Of a DNA stretch of 64,000 nucleotides, positions 17,694 through 27,157 are shown piece by piece. This DNA is from Sulfitobacter sp. JL08. GTDB taxonomy: Bacteria; Pseudomonadota; Alphaproteobacteria; Rhodobacterales; Rhodobacteraceae. The stretch spans positions 2,356,001 to 2,420,000 of the forward strand of contig NZ_CP025815.1 in the NCBI RefSeq assembly GCF_003352045.1, read 5' to 3'. The notes under the pieces are model-generated. The model searched no databases, had not been told where the DNA came from, and saw only the letters and a program-made list of their open reading frames with translations. Positions within the stretch are counted from its first letter, which is position 1; each line of letters opens with the position of its first letter. Both the position numbers and the translations under genes were made by a program.

Positions 17694-18515
17694 TCAGATC
17701 ACTGCTTTGCGCAGGAAATGCGAAATCACTTCGCCCAAAATGATAAGCAGCAGGATGGCAAAGATCACCATCGTGACACCGCCGTAGTTGAAACTGTTCA
17801 TCTGGCGGAAAAACAAAAGGCCCAGCCCCCCTGCCCCGACAAGCCCCATCACGGCCGAACGACGGATATTGATGTCCCATTCGAAGATCACAGTTGCCAG
17901 AACAACCGGATAAATCTGCGGCAGAATACCGTAATACATCACCTGAAATTCGTTTCCGCCGGTCGCGCGGATGGCCTCGACCGGTTTTGCGTCGATGTTT
18001 TCAATCGCTTCGGCGGTTATCTTGGAGATAAATCCTACAGAACGCATCGCGATGGCCAGAACACCCGGAAGTGCGCCAAGGCCGACCGCACTGACAAATA
18101 TCAGCGCCCAGACGATCTCATGAACCGAGCGGCTCAGTACCATCAAAAAACGCCCAATCGGGTAAAGAACCAGCTTGCTCGGTGTGACATTTGCCGCGCC
18201 CAGCCATGCGACAGGCAACGAAAACACGCAGCCCAGCACCGTGCCCACCGAAGCCATCATGAACGTCTCGATTGTTGGTACAACCAGTTCGGGAAGCAGG
18301 CCCCAATCCATCTGTATGTAGCGCCCGACCGAAGCCCAGACACCGCTGCGCCCGCCGATGCGTGACCAGTCGGTGTCTTCAATGATGGTGCCATAGATGC
18401 ACCAACCGGCGAAGAGCAGAAAGCCGCCCCAGATCAATGCCAGTTTCATCTGGCGCTTGTTGCGTAGCTCAATCTGTGCGGACAGGCTGGCGGTTTGGGT
18501 GTCAGAAACAGCCAC
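17694..18515 (-). CDS. phnE: Phosphonate ABC transporter permease
   Basis: 273 residues. The hydrophobic core (LALIWGGFLLFAGWCIYGTI near the N-terminus) and the coupling loop EAIENIDAKPVEAIRATGGN match PhnE. The periplasmic insertion between the first two membrane segments is typical. It begins three bases after phnC ends and leads into the second phnE, so the four transport genes form one operon on the minus strand. Confidence 0.88.
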   Translation of the reverse strand: MAVSDTQTASLSAQIELRNKRQMKLALIWGGFLLFAGWCIYGTIIEDTDWSRIGGRSGVWASVGRYIQMDWGLLPELVVPTIETFMMASVGTVLGCVFSLPVAWLGAANVTPSKLVLYPIGRFLMVLSRSVHEIVWALIFVSAVGLGALPGVLAIAMRSVGFISKITAEAIENIDAKPVEAIRATGGNEFQVMYYGILPQIYPVVLATVIFEWDINIRRSAVMGLVGAGGLGLLFFRQMNSFNYGGVTMVIFAILLLIILGEVISHFLRKAVI

Positions 18516-18517
18516 TC

Positions 18518-19270
18518 TTACAACACCTCCATCGCGTAGATATCTTCCAGATCACTGTCGCGCAGGGTTGCGGTATCGCCGTCGAATTTCTTGTAGCCGT
18601 CTTGCAACCCGATAATCCGGTTGCAGAACTCCTTGGCCAATTGAACATCATGAATGTTGCACAAGGCAGGCACGCCCAGTTCCTTGGCGATCCCCATGAT
18701 CAGGGCCATCACTTCACGCGAGATTTTAGGGTCGAGCGCCGATGTCGGTTCGTCCAGCAACAAAAGTTTAGGCTGCTGCATAAGGGCGCGGGCGATCCCG
18801 ACGCGTTGACGCTGACCGCCCGACAGTTCATCGGCCCGTTTGTTGATGTGATCGCTCAGCCCGACGCGATCCAGATAATCCAGTGCTTGATCAATGTCTT
18901 TCTTGGGAAAGTGTCGGAAAAGGCTGCGCAGGTTGCTGGTATATCCTAACCGCCCAGACAAAACATTGTCCATAACTGACATGCGGTTGATCAGATTGAA
19001 TTCCTGAAAGATCATACCAACGTTGCGCCGCAGACCGCGCAATTCGCGCGGCTTCAATGATCGGACGTCCTGCCCCAGCAGAATGATCTGACCGTCTGAA
19101 GGCTCGACCAGCCGATTGACGCAACGGATCAATGTCGATTTGCCCGCGCCGCTGGGCCCGATCATGGCAAGGAAGTCGTCACTTTGAACTTCAAAATCGA
19201 TCCCCTTCAATACCTCTGGCCCCTTGGCAGAGTACCGGACCCTGAGATTCTTGACGGACAGGACTGACAT
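18518..19270 (-). CDS. phnC: Phosphonate ABC transporter ATP-binding protein
   Basis: 250 residues from the ATG at 19270, preceded by GGGGAGAG. Walker A GPSGAGKST lies at residues 38-46, the Q-loop in MIFQEFNLINR, the ABC signature is LSGGQRQRVGIARAL and Walker B is [12 protein letters not shown]. The INRMSVMDNVLSGRLGY stretch is characteristic of PhnC. It drives uptake of phosphonates delivered by PhnD. The longer open frame upstream to 19393 overlaps phnD and is not needed. Confidence 0.9.
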   Translation of the reverse strand: MSVLSVKNLRVRYSAKGPEVLKGIDFEVQSDDFLAMIGPSGAGKSTLIRCVNRLVEPSDGQIILLGQDVRSLKPRELRGLRRNVGMIFQEFNLINRMSVMDNVLSGRLGYTSNLRSLFRHFPKKDIDQALDYLDRVGLSDHINKRADELSGGQRQRVGIARALMQQPKLLLLDEPTSALDPKISREVMALIMGIAKELGVPALCNIHDVQLAKEFCNRIIGLQDGYKKFDGDTATLRDSDLEDIYAMEVL

Positions 19271-19334
19271 CTTTTCGCTCTCCCCTAGCGCTTGCCCCGG
19301 GCCGGGCCCGAGGCATGGCAAAGCATAGACGCTT

Positions 19335-20243
19335 TTAGTTGTTCTTGGCGTCTTTTGCAGCTTTGAGATCGCGGATGATGTCGTAATCCGCATCAGTCAT
19401 CGCCACAAATTTGGAGGCGTTGACGTTTTCCAGATACTGGCGGCCCTCTTCGCTGTCGTTGAGCGTCAGGAACGCAGTTTGGATCTGTTCAATGATTTCG
19501 GGGCAAAGGCGGCCGTTCACCACAAAAGGATCCTGTGGAATAACTGGAGAGGACCAAATCACGACATAGTCATCCATTGATGCGATGCCACGGTCCAGCA
19601 CGTTATCCAGCCGGTGAGTGGCAACAAATGCGGCATCAACCTGACCTTCGATCACAGCCACGCCCGACAGATCATGACCGCCTGTGTAAACCACGCGCGA
19701 AAAATAATCTTCCAGTTCGGCCCCGATCACCTTGGTGAAAGAGACGCGCGGCAAAAGATTGCCGGATGTGCTGGCGGGATCGGTCAGACCAATCACAGTG
19801 CCCTTGAGATCCTCAACCGTAGTAAAGCCGGAATCTGCGCGCGCCACGAGGACGGCCTTATATCCGGGACCTTCTTCCTGAAACTGGCCCTTGTGCTTGG
19901 CGTAGGTGGCGATCACCCGCAATTCAGGATCTTTTTCCTGAGCAATCACATAAGAATATGGGCCGTGCATACCCAGATCCACAAACCCGCCCAGCATTGC
20001 CTCGACCACTGAAGCATAGGAGGTAGGCAGGAAAAACTCGACATTTTTGCCGGTCGCTTCCTTGATCCGGTTCACCAGTGGTTGGTAAAGCGACAACTCT
20101 TGCGTTGTTTCTTCGGTCGGGATCATCGAAAAGCGGATCACTTCGGGGTTTTTGCATTCCTGCGCCACCAAGGCTCCGGTTGATACCACTGACGCCAACA
20201 GGGTTGCCGCGACGGTTTTGGTTGCTTTAGTCCAGTTTTTCAT
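19335..20243 (-). CDS. phnD: Phosphonate ABC transporter periplasmic binding protein
   Basis: 302 residues from the ATG at 20243, the start of a Sec signal peptide (MKNWTKATKTVAATLLASVV ... ALVAQ). The mature part has the PhnD pattern: IRFSMIPTEETTQELSLYQPL, then FFLPTSYASVVEAMLGG, then GLTDPASTSGN, which in this family contacts the phosphonate group. It is the first transport gene, separated from the alcohol dehydrogenase by a 55-base spacer with a perfect inverted repeat. The ligand could be 2-aminoethylphosphonate or another phosphonate or phosphite. Confidence 0.9.
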   Translation of the reverse strand: MKNWTKATKTVAATLLASVVSTGALVAQECKNPEVIRFSMIPTEETTQELSLYQPLVNRIKEATGKNVEFFLPTSYASVVEAMLGGFVDLGMHGPYSYVIAQEKDPELRVIATYAKHKGQFQEEGPGYKAVLVARADSGFTTVEDLKGTVIGLTDPASTSGNLLPRVSFTKVIGAELEDYFSRVVYTGGHDLSGVAVIEGQVDAAFVATHRLDNVLDRGIASMDDYVVIWSSPVIPQDPFVVNGRLCPEIIEQIQTAFLTLNDSEEGRQYLENVNASKFVAMTDADYDIIRDLKAAKDAKNN

Positions 20244-20266
20244 AGTGTCCTCCCAGGTTGAAAATG

Positions 20267-20284
20267 GGCGCAATGAATTGCGCC
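20267..20284 (-). promoter_or_regulatory. Perfect 8-bp inverted repeat between ADH gene and phnD
   Basis: GGCGCAAT at 20267-20274 and ATTGCGCC at 20277-20284 are separated by two bases. On the transcript it could form a short hairpin between the alcohol dehydrogenase stop (20299) and the phnD start (20243). It could attenuate read-through or stabilise the phnD message, or be a dimeric operator. Confidence 0.45.
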
Positions 20285-20298
20285 TACAAAGTTGATAG

Positions 20299-21426
20299 TC
20301 ACACAGGTGAAAGGCGTAAGACGCCTGTTTCACGCGCTGCCTTCAGAAAGCTCTCTTTTGAACCAATGAAATTCTTGCCCCGCTCTCCAGCAAAGGCTTC
20401 GTCGATGATAGCCGCGCAGGAATTGTGCGGTACGCCATGATCTGTGAACTGGCTGCCAACCCCAAGGGACGCCAGAAACGCGGTCAGATCGTCGGCACCC
20501 TTGACCAGATCGTCTCCAAAGATGTCTTTCAGTGCTTTCTCACGAAACCCGCCGATGCCAACGACAGACCGCAGTATCGTTGGCAAGGTGAACGAGCACG
20601 CGATGCCGTGCTGCACTTTCCATTCCAATGTGATCGGGTAAGACAGGTTATGGGCAATGGCGGTTTTGGTGTTCGAAAACGCCAGCCCGGCAAACAGCGA
20701 TGCTTCGGCGATGCGGCTGCGCAAATCGGGGTTTTGCAGATCGTTCAGTAACGCAGGCAAATCCGCCAGAATAGTGCGAGCGGCCGCCACAGCATAGCGG
20801 GTCGACACAGGGTTTGCATTGATATTCCAGATGCTTTCAATCGAATGCGACAGTGCATCAAGCCCTGTTGCCATCGTCAAGCCATGTGGTTTTCCCAGCA
20901 TCAGCATAGGGTCAACAAGGGCGGTTTCCGGAAACAGATTGGTGCGGGCAAGCGAGAATTTTCGCCCTCGCTCCTCGTCCCAGATCGTGGCCCAACACGT
21001 CACTTCGCTGCCCGTACCCGCCGTCGTCGGTACTGCGATAATAGGGATTTCAGAAAGCTCTTCTTCACCCGTTTGGGTTTCCAGAAAGCGTTTCACTTTT
21101 GAAAAATCGCCCGCCGCTGCAGCAAAGGCCTTGGCGGAATCAATCACCGATCCACCGCCCAAGGCAACAATCACGTCCGGCTGAGAAGACAGTTTCGCAA
21201 ATTTGGCGGTTTGTTTTTCAAGCAATTTGTAGTCCGGATTGGGCGCGATGTCCCTGATAATCAGCACAGGCTGTCCTGTGTCCGAGATCAATTTTTGCGC
21301 GAGAGCGTCAAAGGGCGCATCGGGATACGTCACCAGCGCATACGATCGCCCATCAATCAAACCAGGGAGCGATGAAAAGCCATTGTTTCCAAAGGTAATT
21401 TTGACTGGATTATGGTACGTCCACAT
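20299..21426 (-). CDS. Phosphonate-associated iron-containing alcohol dehydrogenase
   Basis: 375 residues from MWTYHNPVKITFG at 21426. Iron-dependent alcohol dehydrogenase fold: nucleotide-binding VIVALGGGSVIDSAKAFAA, then VPTTAGTGSEVTCWATIWD, metal-binding TGLDALSHSIESIWN with Asp and His, and a further His in HGIACSFTLP. The AGTGSEVT/ATIWD and SIESIWN features match the subfamily found with phosphonate genes, which includes phosphonoacetaldehyde reductases. It lies directly upstream of phnD on the same strand, so it may interconvert phosphonoacetaldehyde and hydroxyethylphosphonate. No phnX, phnW, phnA or C-P lyase gene is nearby. Confidence 0.82.
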   Translation of the reverse strand: MWTYHNPVKITFGNNGFSSLPGLIDGRSYALVTYPDAPFDALAQKLISDTGQPVLIIRDIAPNPDYKLLEKQTAKFAKLSSQPDVIVALGGGSVIDSAKAFAAAAGDFSKVKRFLETQTGEEELSEIPIIAVPTTAGTGSEVTCWATIWDEERGRKFSLARTNLFPETALVDPMLMLGKPHGLTMATGLDALSHSIESIWNINANPVSTRYAVAAARTILADLPALLNDLQNPDLRSRIAEASLFAGLAFSNTKTAIAHNLSYPITLEWKVQHGIACSFTLPTILRSVVGIGGFREKALKDIFGDDLVKGADDLTAFLASLGVGSQFTDHGVPHNSCAAIIDEAFAGERGKNFIGSKESFLKAARETGVLRLSPV

Positions 21427-21536
21427 CGCCGGCCCTCTTCCCAAGTACGCACGACTCTCTCAAATTGTGAAAAGGATGGGCGAGAGGATAATATTTAACA
21501 AATTGATTGTAGTGATTAGGTCTATAGAGTGAACCT

Positions 21537-22403
21537 ATGCTTTCAAATGCCCTACGCTCCTTTCATGCTGTTGCTTCATACGATGGGTTTTCGTCTGCGG
21601 CGCGCGCGTTGAACATCAGCCAGCCAACGCTTTCTGCCCAGGTGAAGGCGCTTGAAAACCGCTTTGATGTTGAATTGTTCAGCCGGATCGGACGCAACGT
21701 GCAACTTACACCTGCGGGCAAGGAACTGTTTCAGGCCACCAAACGTCTCCACCAAAGTGAGGCGGAAGCGCTGGATTTGCTGAATTCTTTCAAGGGCCTG
21801 CATGCAGGATCGTTGCGCATTGCGGCTGTCGGCCCGTTTCACGCCACCGACATGATCGTTGCCTTCAAAGCGCGGCACCCCAAAATCGACATCAGTGTCA
21901 GCTTTGGCAATTCACGCCGCAGTTTTGAACGCCTTTTGGCTTACGAATCTGATGTGGGTTTGATCGCCGAAGTCAACGCAGATCCGCGCGTTATCACCCA
22001 GCCCTACAGCACGCATGATGTGGTCGTCTTTGCGAACGTGCAGCATCCGTTTTTCGAGCGCGAAAGCATTTCGATCCACGAACTGCAGGACGAAAAGGTT
22101 ATTCAACGCGAGGTCGGATCGACAACGCGCACAGCCATGGAACAAGCACTGGCCAAGCACAACGTTTCGATCGACGTCGTACTGGATATTGGCAGTCGTG
22201 AGGGGATATGGAAGGCTGTCGAGCAAGGGCTTGGCATCGGATTTGTTGCAGAATTTGAATTCGTGCCGCACCCGAACCTGCGGGCAATCCCGATCCATGA
22301 TGCCGTGATCAATACTCAATACTACTTGGCATTTCTTGAGGAACGAAAACACTCTCACCTCGTTCGTGCGTTTTGCGAGGCCGTCCACGGCGAAAACACA
22401 TGA
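21537..22403 (+). CDS. LysR-family regulator, probably of the phosphonate genes
   Basis: 288 residues. The N-terminal winged HTH reads FSSAARALNISQPTLSAQVK and VELFSRIGRNVQLTPAG, followed by the two-lobed LysR substrate domain. It is divergent from the alcohol dehydrogenase and phn operon with only 110 bases between the starts, the classic LysR layout, so it probably controls that operon in response to a phosphonate or a breakdown product. Length is typical. Confidence 0.85.
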   Translation: MLSNALRSFHAVASYDGFSSAARALNISQPTLSAQVKALENRFDVELFSRIGRNVQLTPAGKELFQATKRLHQSEAEALDLLNSFKGLHAGSLRIAAVGPFHATDMIVAFKARHPKIDISVSFGNSRRSFERLLAYESDVGLIAEVNADPRVITQPYSTHDVVVFANVQHPFFERESISIHELQDEKVIQREVGSTTRTAMEQALAKHNVSIDVVLDIGSREGIWKAVEQGLGIGFVAEFEFVPHPNLRAIPIHDAVINTQYYLAFLEERKHSHLVRAFCEAVHGENT

Positions 22404-22588
22404 AGAGCCCGCTCAAACCCGAGGCTTCAACGTTCCGTTTCGCGCTTGAACCGCACCGTTTCGATCCCGGTCAGATGATCAAAATCGGCCGTTTTATTTG
22501 GAAAGACATGGTCGTTTTCCAGCCATTCGACCAGTTCATACGACACACAAGCTTCATGGTCACTTCAGGTGCAGTAAAAACAGGCTGA
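22400..22588 (+). CDS. Short hypothetical frame coupled to the LysR gene
   Basis: An ATG overlaps the LysR stop (ATGA) and opens 62 codons, beginning MKSPLKPEASTFRFALEPHR and containing GQMIKIGRFIWKDMVVF. It overlaps the 3' end of the convergent LuxR gene. Composition is protein-like and it may be the 5' stub of a lost gene, but I recognise no family. Weak call. Confidence 0.2.
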   Translation: MKSPLKPEASTFRFALEPHRFDPGQMIKIGRFIWKDMVVFQPFDQFIRHTSFMVTSGAVKTG

Positions 22589-23393
22589 ACAACTCTGCTT
22601 GGGAAGATATCTGCAACTTTCTGTAGATATTGCGGCGGTGGGTTTTGACGGTGGGCAACGAAATGCCCAAGTTCAGCGAGATTGATCTGCTGCTATGACC
22701 GATCAGGATCATCTGTGCGATTTCCTGTTCGCGCGCGGTCAGTGCTTCGCCTCCGAAATCGTGAAACCTGTCTTCCTGATCGGACTCGGTATTTTCCGCA
22801 TCAAAACTACACGGGTTCAGATCAAACTGGCGTAACAAAATGCTGTTTAAGATCGGGAAAAGCCTGTTCAATGACGACTGGCACTCGAACGTTTGCTGGC
22901 TGCCAAGCGGTGTCATGAAACTGAAATCCAGAGATGTTCCATTCGGCAGGTTGATCAGCACAATGACCTCGGCCATGTTTTTCGGCCATCCCGGCGTGCG
23001 GTAGCCGATGGGTTCGGTGTCTTCGATATGCACATCGACGTTATGTTCATCGATCATGCTTTGTCTGTCGTTCTGGATAAAGTCGGAAATCAGATAAACA
23101 CCTGCCTCCTTTCCCGTCCGAAACGCGCGGTAGGCGGGATTGATCACATATGTGTAGTTCACATAATTTCTCAGCCCCCGTTCATACCCTGTAGGCTCGG
23201 GACAATTCGCGAGGACCGCCGGGGCCAGATTTTTCCGGTACAGGAACACATGAAAGTGTTGGTATCCGAACTTTGTTTCCAGCAGGTCCGCCAGATCCTG
23301 AGTGAAACTGTCACGCCCCAGAATGTCGATCAGGGAAATGATCAACGCATCCCTTAGCGCAGGATAAACCGCTGTCGGTGTGTCGTGTTTCAT
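22560..23393 (-). CDS. LuxR-family transcriptional regulator
   Basis: 277 residues. The C-terminal LuxR/FixJ HTH is clear: ALTAREQEIAQMILIGHSSR followed by LGISLPTVKTHRRNIYRKL. The N-terminal 200 residues form a sensory region of GAF/PAS or autoinducer-binding size with no phospho-acceptor receiver motif, so it is a ligand-type regulator. It is divergent from the desulfurase-like gene at 23576 and probably controls the operon 23576-28701. Confidence 0.82.
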   Translation of the reverse strand: MKHDTPTAVYPALRDALIISLIDILGRDSFTQDLADLLETKFGYQHFHVFLYRKNLAPAVLANCPEPTGYERGLRNYVNYTYVINPAYRAFRTGKEAGVYLISDFIQNDRQSMIDEHNVDVHIEDTEPIGYRTPGWPKNMAEVIVLINLPNGTSLDFSFMTPLGSQQTFECQSSLNRLFPILNSILLRQFDLNPCSFDAENTESDQEDRFHDFGGEALTAREQEIAQMILIGHSSRSISLNLGISLPTVKTHRRNIYRKLQISSQAELFSLFLLHLK

Positions 23394-23575
23394 GATGTGA
23401 AACGCCCAACCTGAAAGTCACACCCTATTAACAGGGACAAACCGCTTTCGATCAAGCTGCAAGACACAAACAGGCGCGCGCCCGATGTCTCATCCTTTGG
23501 GATGATAGGGCTTTGGGTGTTTTTGGCAGACACTTTGAACGGGTGCAAAAATCGCATTAAAACGGCAGGACCAGA

Positions 23576-24835
23576 ATGGGTATGGCTTTCCCGATTTCGC
23601 AAGTACGTGCGCTGTTCCCTTCGCTTTCTGTTCAGGATAGCGACGTGGACAGGGTGTATCTGGACAACCCGGCCGGCACGCAGGTACCCGCATCGGTTGT
23701 TGATGCGATTGGACACTATCTGCTGAACCATTCCAGCAATGCCGGTGGCAATTTCCGAACCAGCATCGAAACTGATCGTGTCTGGTTGCAGGCCCATGAA
23801 GACATGGCCGTTTTTCTGGGGGCAGCATCGGCCTCTGAAATCATAATCGGCCAAAGCATGACAACGCTGACGTTTCACATGTCGCGCAGTATCTGCCACG
23901 ATTTCAAACCCGGCGACCAGATTGTGATCAGCCGCATGGAACACGAAGGCAATGTCGGCCCATGGCTGGAAATCGCCAAGGACAAAGGGCTGGACATCCG
24001 CTGGGTCGATTTCAATCGTGAAAGCTGGCAGGTCGAACCCGAGGATCTTGCCGCACACATCGGGCCGCGCACCTGCCTTGTTGCACTGAATTTTGCCAGC
24101 AACATGACAGGAGCGATCAACAACGTGCCGGAGCTGGTCAAAGTGGCGCACGACGTCGGCGCTTTGGTTTATGTCGATGCGGTGCAACTCGCGCCCCACC
24201 ATCTGGTTGATGTGCAATCCCTTGGGTGTGACTTTCTGGCCTGTTCGTCTTACAAATTTTTCGGCCCGCATATGGGCATTGTCTGGGGCAAAAAGGAAAT
24301 CCTGCAGGGTCTTTACCCCTATAAAGGCCGCTGTGTGTCCGATGACTGCCCCGACCGGTTTGAAACGGGAACGCCGCAGTTCGAACTTTTGGCGGGGCTG
24401 TCCGCAACCGTCGCCTATTTCGAAGAATTGGGCCGGATGACCGGTGGCAGCGGTGCGCGGCGTACCCTGATTGCCCATGCCTATGAAGCCGCCCGCGCCT
24501 ACGAAGAGCCGCTGACCAATACGCTGATCGCCGGATTACAGGACATTCCCGGCGTCACGATCTATGGTATCGTCAATCCAAACCGCATTGGCGAACGTGT
24601 GCCCACGGTGTCCTTTAGACATGCCAATGTGCCACCTGCCCGTATTGCATTAGCCCTTGGACAGGCGGGAATGTTTGTTTGGCACGGTCACAATTACGCA
24701 TACGAGCCTGCCCGCGCCCTGAACCTTCCGATTGACGAGGGCGTCGTGCGGGTCGGGCTGGCCCACTACAATACTGAATCCGAGGTAGAGCGTACGCTGG
24801 AAGAGATTTCAAAAACCGTCACACAAGCCGGATAG
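23576..24835 (+). CDS. Cysteine desulfurase-like class V aminotransferase
   Basis: 419 residues; a start at the third codon is equally possible. PLP fold-type I: YLDNPAGTQVP near residue 30, the SRMEHEGNVGPWLEIA His region at 119-134, Asp in VYVDAVQLAPHH, and PLP lysine K227 in CSSYKFFGPHMG. It matches the cysteine-desulfurase-like subfamily related to SufS/CsdA. I see no convincing catalytic Cys loop, so it may be a lyase on an amino acid other than cysteine. It sits first in a row with an amino-acid ABC importer, which suggests it processes the imported compound. Confidence 0.8.
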   Translation: MGMAFPISQVRALFPSLSVQDSDVDRVYLDNPAGTQVPASVVDAIGHYLLNHSSNAGGNFRTSIETDRVWLQAHEDMAVFLGAASASEIIIGQSMTTLTFHMSRSICHDFKPGDQIVISRMEHEGNVGPWLEIAKDKGLDIRWVDFNRESWQVEPEDLAAHIGPRTCLVALNFASNMTGAINNVPELVKVAHDVGALVYVDAVQLAPHHLVDVQSLGCDFLACSSYKFFGPHMGIVWGKKEILQGLYPYKGRCVSDDCPDRFETGTPQFELLAGLSATVAYFEELGRMTGGSGARRTLIAHAYEAARAYEEPLTNTLIAGLQDIPGVTIYGIVNPNRIGERVPTVSFRHANVPPARIALALGQAGMFVWHGHNYAYEPARALNLPIDEGVVRVGLAHYNTESEVERTLEEISKTVTQAG

Positions 24836-24875
24836 AAACCGGCGGACATCCCCTGACATGGAGTAGGATAGGAAA

Positions 24876-25682
24876 ATGACGACAGTAAATAAACTACTAG
24901 CTGCGGCCTTTGCCGTAATTGCCCTGGGAACATCGGCCTCGGCTGAAAAATTGCGGGTCGGAATGGAGTGTACCTATGCCCCGTTCAATTACCGCACCGA
25001 TGCGGGCGAACTTGCGGGCTATGATGTCGACGTTGCAAAAGGTGTGGCCGAGATCATCGGAGCTGAACTGGAATATGTCTGCCAGCAATGGGATGGTATG
25101 ATCCCGGCGCTTTTGGCGAACAAATTCGATCTGATCGTGGCGTCGATGTCGATCACCGAAAGCCGTCTTGAAAAGATCGATTTTTCTAGCCCCTACCGGG
25201 ATTCCGTGGGCCGCATCGTTGGCAAGTCAGATCAGGATCTGAATCTTTTTGATCCGTCAGGCAACCCGATCCCCGAAAATTTTGCCGGTTTGCGGATCGG
25301 GCTGGAGCGCGCATCGACCTACGAAAGCTGGTTCAACGCGAAGCTGCCCGATGCCGAAATCGTCCTGTATGACGGATCAGAGCCATTGTATCTTGATCTG
25401 GTCAACGGGCGCGTCGATGCCATCATGACCAATCCGATGAAGGCGCATCTTCGCTTTTTGGCGACCGACGAAGGAAGTGGCTTCGAGTTCATCAGCCCGG
25501 CCATCAGCGAGGTCGAGTTTTTCGGCACCGGTGTCGGCATCGGACTAAGACAAGGCCAACCGGAACTTAAGGCCCGGTTGGACGGTGCGATCAAGCAATT
25601 GATTAATGACGGGAAGCTTACAGAATATGCGCTGAAGTATTTCCCATTCCCGATCCATAACGAAGAATGGGGCGACAGCTGA
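24876..25682 (+). CDS. Polar amino-acid type ABC substrate-binding protein
   Basis: 268 residues with a Sec signal peptide ending near SASA|EKLRVG. The family 3 solute-binding features are plain: RVGMECTYAPFNYRTDAG, GYDVDVAKGVAEIIG, QQWDGMIPALLANKFDLIV and the SITESRLEKIDFSSPY motif. Proteins of this type bind lysine/arginine/ornithine, histidine, octopine and similar cations. It lies upstream of two permeases and an ATPase. A strong hairpin after the stop fits higher expression of the binding protein than of the membrane parts. Confidence 0.88.
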   Translation: MTTVNKLLAAAFAVIALGTSASAEKLRVGMECTYAPFNYRTDAGELAGYDVDVAKGVAEIIGAELEYVCQQWDGMIPALLANKFDLIVASMSITESRLEKIDFSSPYRDSVGRIVGKSDQDLNLFDPSGNPIPENFAGLRIGLERASTYESWFNAKLPDAEIVLYDGSEPLYLDLVNGRVDAIMTNPMKAHLRFLATDEGSGFEFISPAISEVEFFGTGVGIGLRQGQPELKARLDGAIKQLINDGKLTEYALKYFPFPIHNEEWGDS

Positions 25683-25693
25683 ACCCACGACAC

Positions 25694-25724
25694 AAGGCGG
25701 CGCAATGATCCAATGCGCCGCCTT
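25694..25724 (+). promoter_or_regulatory. Intra-operon hairpin after the binding-protein gene
   Basis: AAGGCGGCGCA (25694-25704) and TGCGCCGCCTT (25714-25724) are perfect 11-bp arms around a nine-base loop. No T-run follows. It is likely an mRNA-stabilising or attenuating structure between the binding-protein and permease genes, not a full terminator. Confidence 0.65.
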
Positions 25725-25768
25725 ACCTCTTCACAATATCGCGCCACCGGAAACTGAAAGGGCAAAAA

Positions 25769-26464
25769 TTGGAAGTCTTGTCAGGATGGTGGGATGATTT
25801 CTTTTGGGGGTCTGTCGTTGTTGCGCAGGTGTTTCTGGCCTCGCTGGTCCTGATGGTCATTTTCGGACTCATCGGGGCCGCGGCCAAACTGTCCGACAAC
25901 CGCGTCGCACAGAAAATCGCAGGGGCATATACGGTTGTGTTTCGCGGCACGCCCGAAATTCTGGTGATCCTGCTGTTGTATTTCGGATCGGCCATCACGC
26001 TGACGGCGATTGCGCAAATCTTCAACCCCGAGATCAAGTTTCTGGATGTACCGCCCTTCTGGGCGGGCACAATCGCGATTGCGCTGATTGTCGGGTCTTA
26101 TGCCACCGAAACCTTTCGCGGCGCGTTTCTGGGGGTGAAACCCGGCAGTATCGAGGCGGCCCACGCTTTGGGCATGTCGAATTTCCAGACGTTCTTCTAT
26201 GTCCGCGTGCCCGAAATGTGGCGCCTTGCCCTGCCCGCTTTTGGCAACCACATGCTGTCGCTGATCAAAGACACCGCGCTGATTTCGATCATCGGGCTGA
26301 ACGAAACGCTGTTCGTGGCCAAACAGGCGATCGGAACAACGGGCAAGCCGTTTACGATGTATATCGTCGTCGGTCTGATTTATCTGGGGTTTTCCACATT
26401 GATTACACTGACCGTCATGGCGCTTGAACGCTATGGGCAGCGCCACATGAGGGCAAGCTCATGA
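25769..26464 (+). CDS. Amino-acid ABC transporter permease (HisQ/HisM type)
   Basis: 231 residues, TTG start with AAAGGG seven bases upstream. It has about five membrane segments and the conserved FRGTPEILVILLLYFGSA signature near residue 58. The EAA loop is GSIEAAHALGMSNFQTF. It overlaps the second permease gene by four bases. It pairs with that gene to form the inner-membrane channel. Confidence 0.88.
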   Translation: MEVLSGWWDDFFWGSVVVAQVFLASLVLMVIFGLIGAAAKLSDNRVAQKIAGAYTVVFRGTPEILVILLLYFGSAITLTAIAQIFNPEIKFLDVPPFWAGTIAIALIVGSYATETFRGAFLGVKPGSIEAAHALGMSNFQTFFYVRVPEMWRLALPAFGNHMLSLIKDTALISIIGLNETLFVAKQAIGTTGKPFTMYIVVGLIYLGFSTLITLTVMALERYGQRHMRASS

Positions 26465-27156
26465 GCTTTGATCTGTCCCTGATTGCGGATGCCTTGCCCA
26501 AGATGCTGATGGGCATCGGGCTAACATTTCAACTATTGGTGCTGTCTGCCGTTCTGGGCCTGATGCTGGCCATCGTGCTGATGCTGATGCGGATCAGTGG
26601 AAAATGGTACCTGTCCTGGCCTGCGCAGGTTTACATCTACGTTTTCCGCGGCACGCCCATTCTGGTTCAGATCTTCATCGTATATTACGGGTTCCCGCAA
26701 CTGGACTTTATTCGCGAAAGCATTCTTTGGCCGATATTCCGCGATCCGTTCGGCTGTGCCATCGTGGCGCTGACTCTGAACACAGGGGCCTACGTGTCCG
26801 AAATTCTGCGCGGCGGTGTCTTGGGCGTGGATCGCGGCATACTCGAGGCAGGTGAGGCGCTTGGCCTGTCGAAAACGCAAAGATTTGTGTATCTGACCAC
26901 ACCGATTGCCACGCGACTGGCGCTGCCGGCCTATGGGAACGACATCATCAGCCTGCTGAAATCAACCGCGCTGGCCAGCACCATTACTCTGGCCGACATG
27001 ACAGGCATTGCCCGCACGATTGTCGCGCAAACCTTTGCGCCCTACGAAATCTTTGTTTCGTTGGCGATCGTCTACATGATCCTGACGTTCTTTATTCAGA
27101 AATTCCTTGCCCGGATCGAACGATACCTTGGCCGCTACACCGAAAGGGAAGGCTGA
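26461..27156 (+). CDS. Amino-acid ABC transporter permease (HisM/HisQ type)
   Basis: 231 residues with the same architecture: [19 protein letters not shown] and the EAA-type loop [17 protein letters not shown]. The ATG overlaps the previous stop, and the stop is one base before the ATPase start. The three membrane and ATPase genes are therefore translationally coupled. Confidence 0.88.
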   Translation: MSFDLSLIADALPKMLMGIGLTFQLLVLSAVLGLMLAIVLMLMRISGKWYLSWPAQVYIYVFRGTPILVQIFIVYYGFPQLDFIRESILWPIFRDPFGCAIVALTLNTGAYVSEILRGGVLGVDRGILEAGEALGLSKTQRFVYLTTPIATRLALPAYGNDIISLLKSTALASTITLADMTGIARTIVAQTFAPYEIFVSLAIVYMILTFFIQKFLARIERYLGRYTEREG

Positions 27157-27157
27157 C

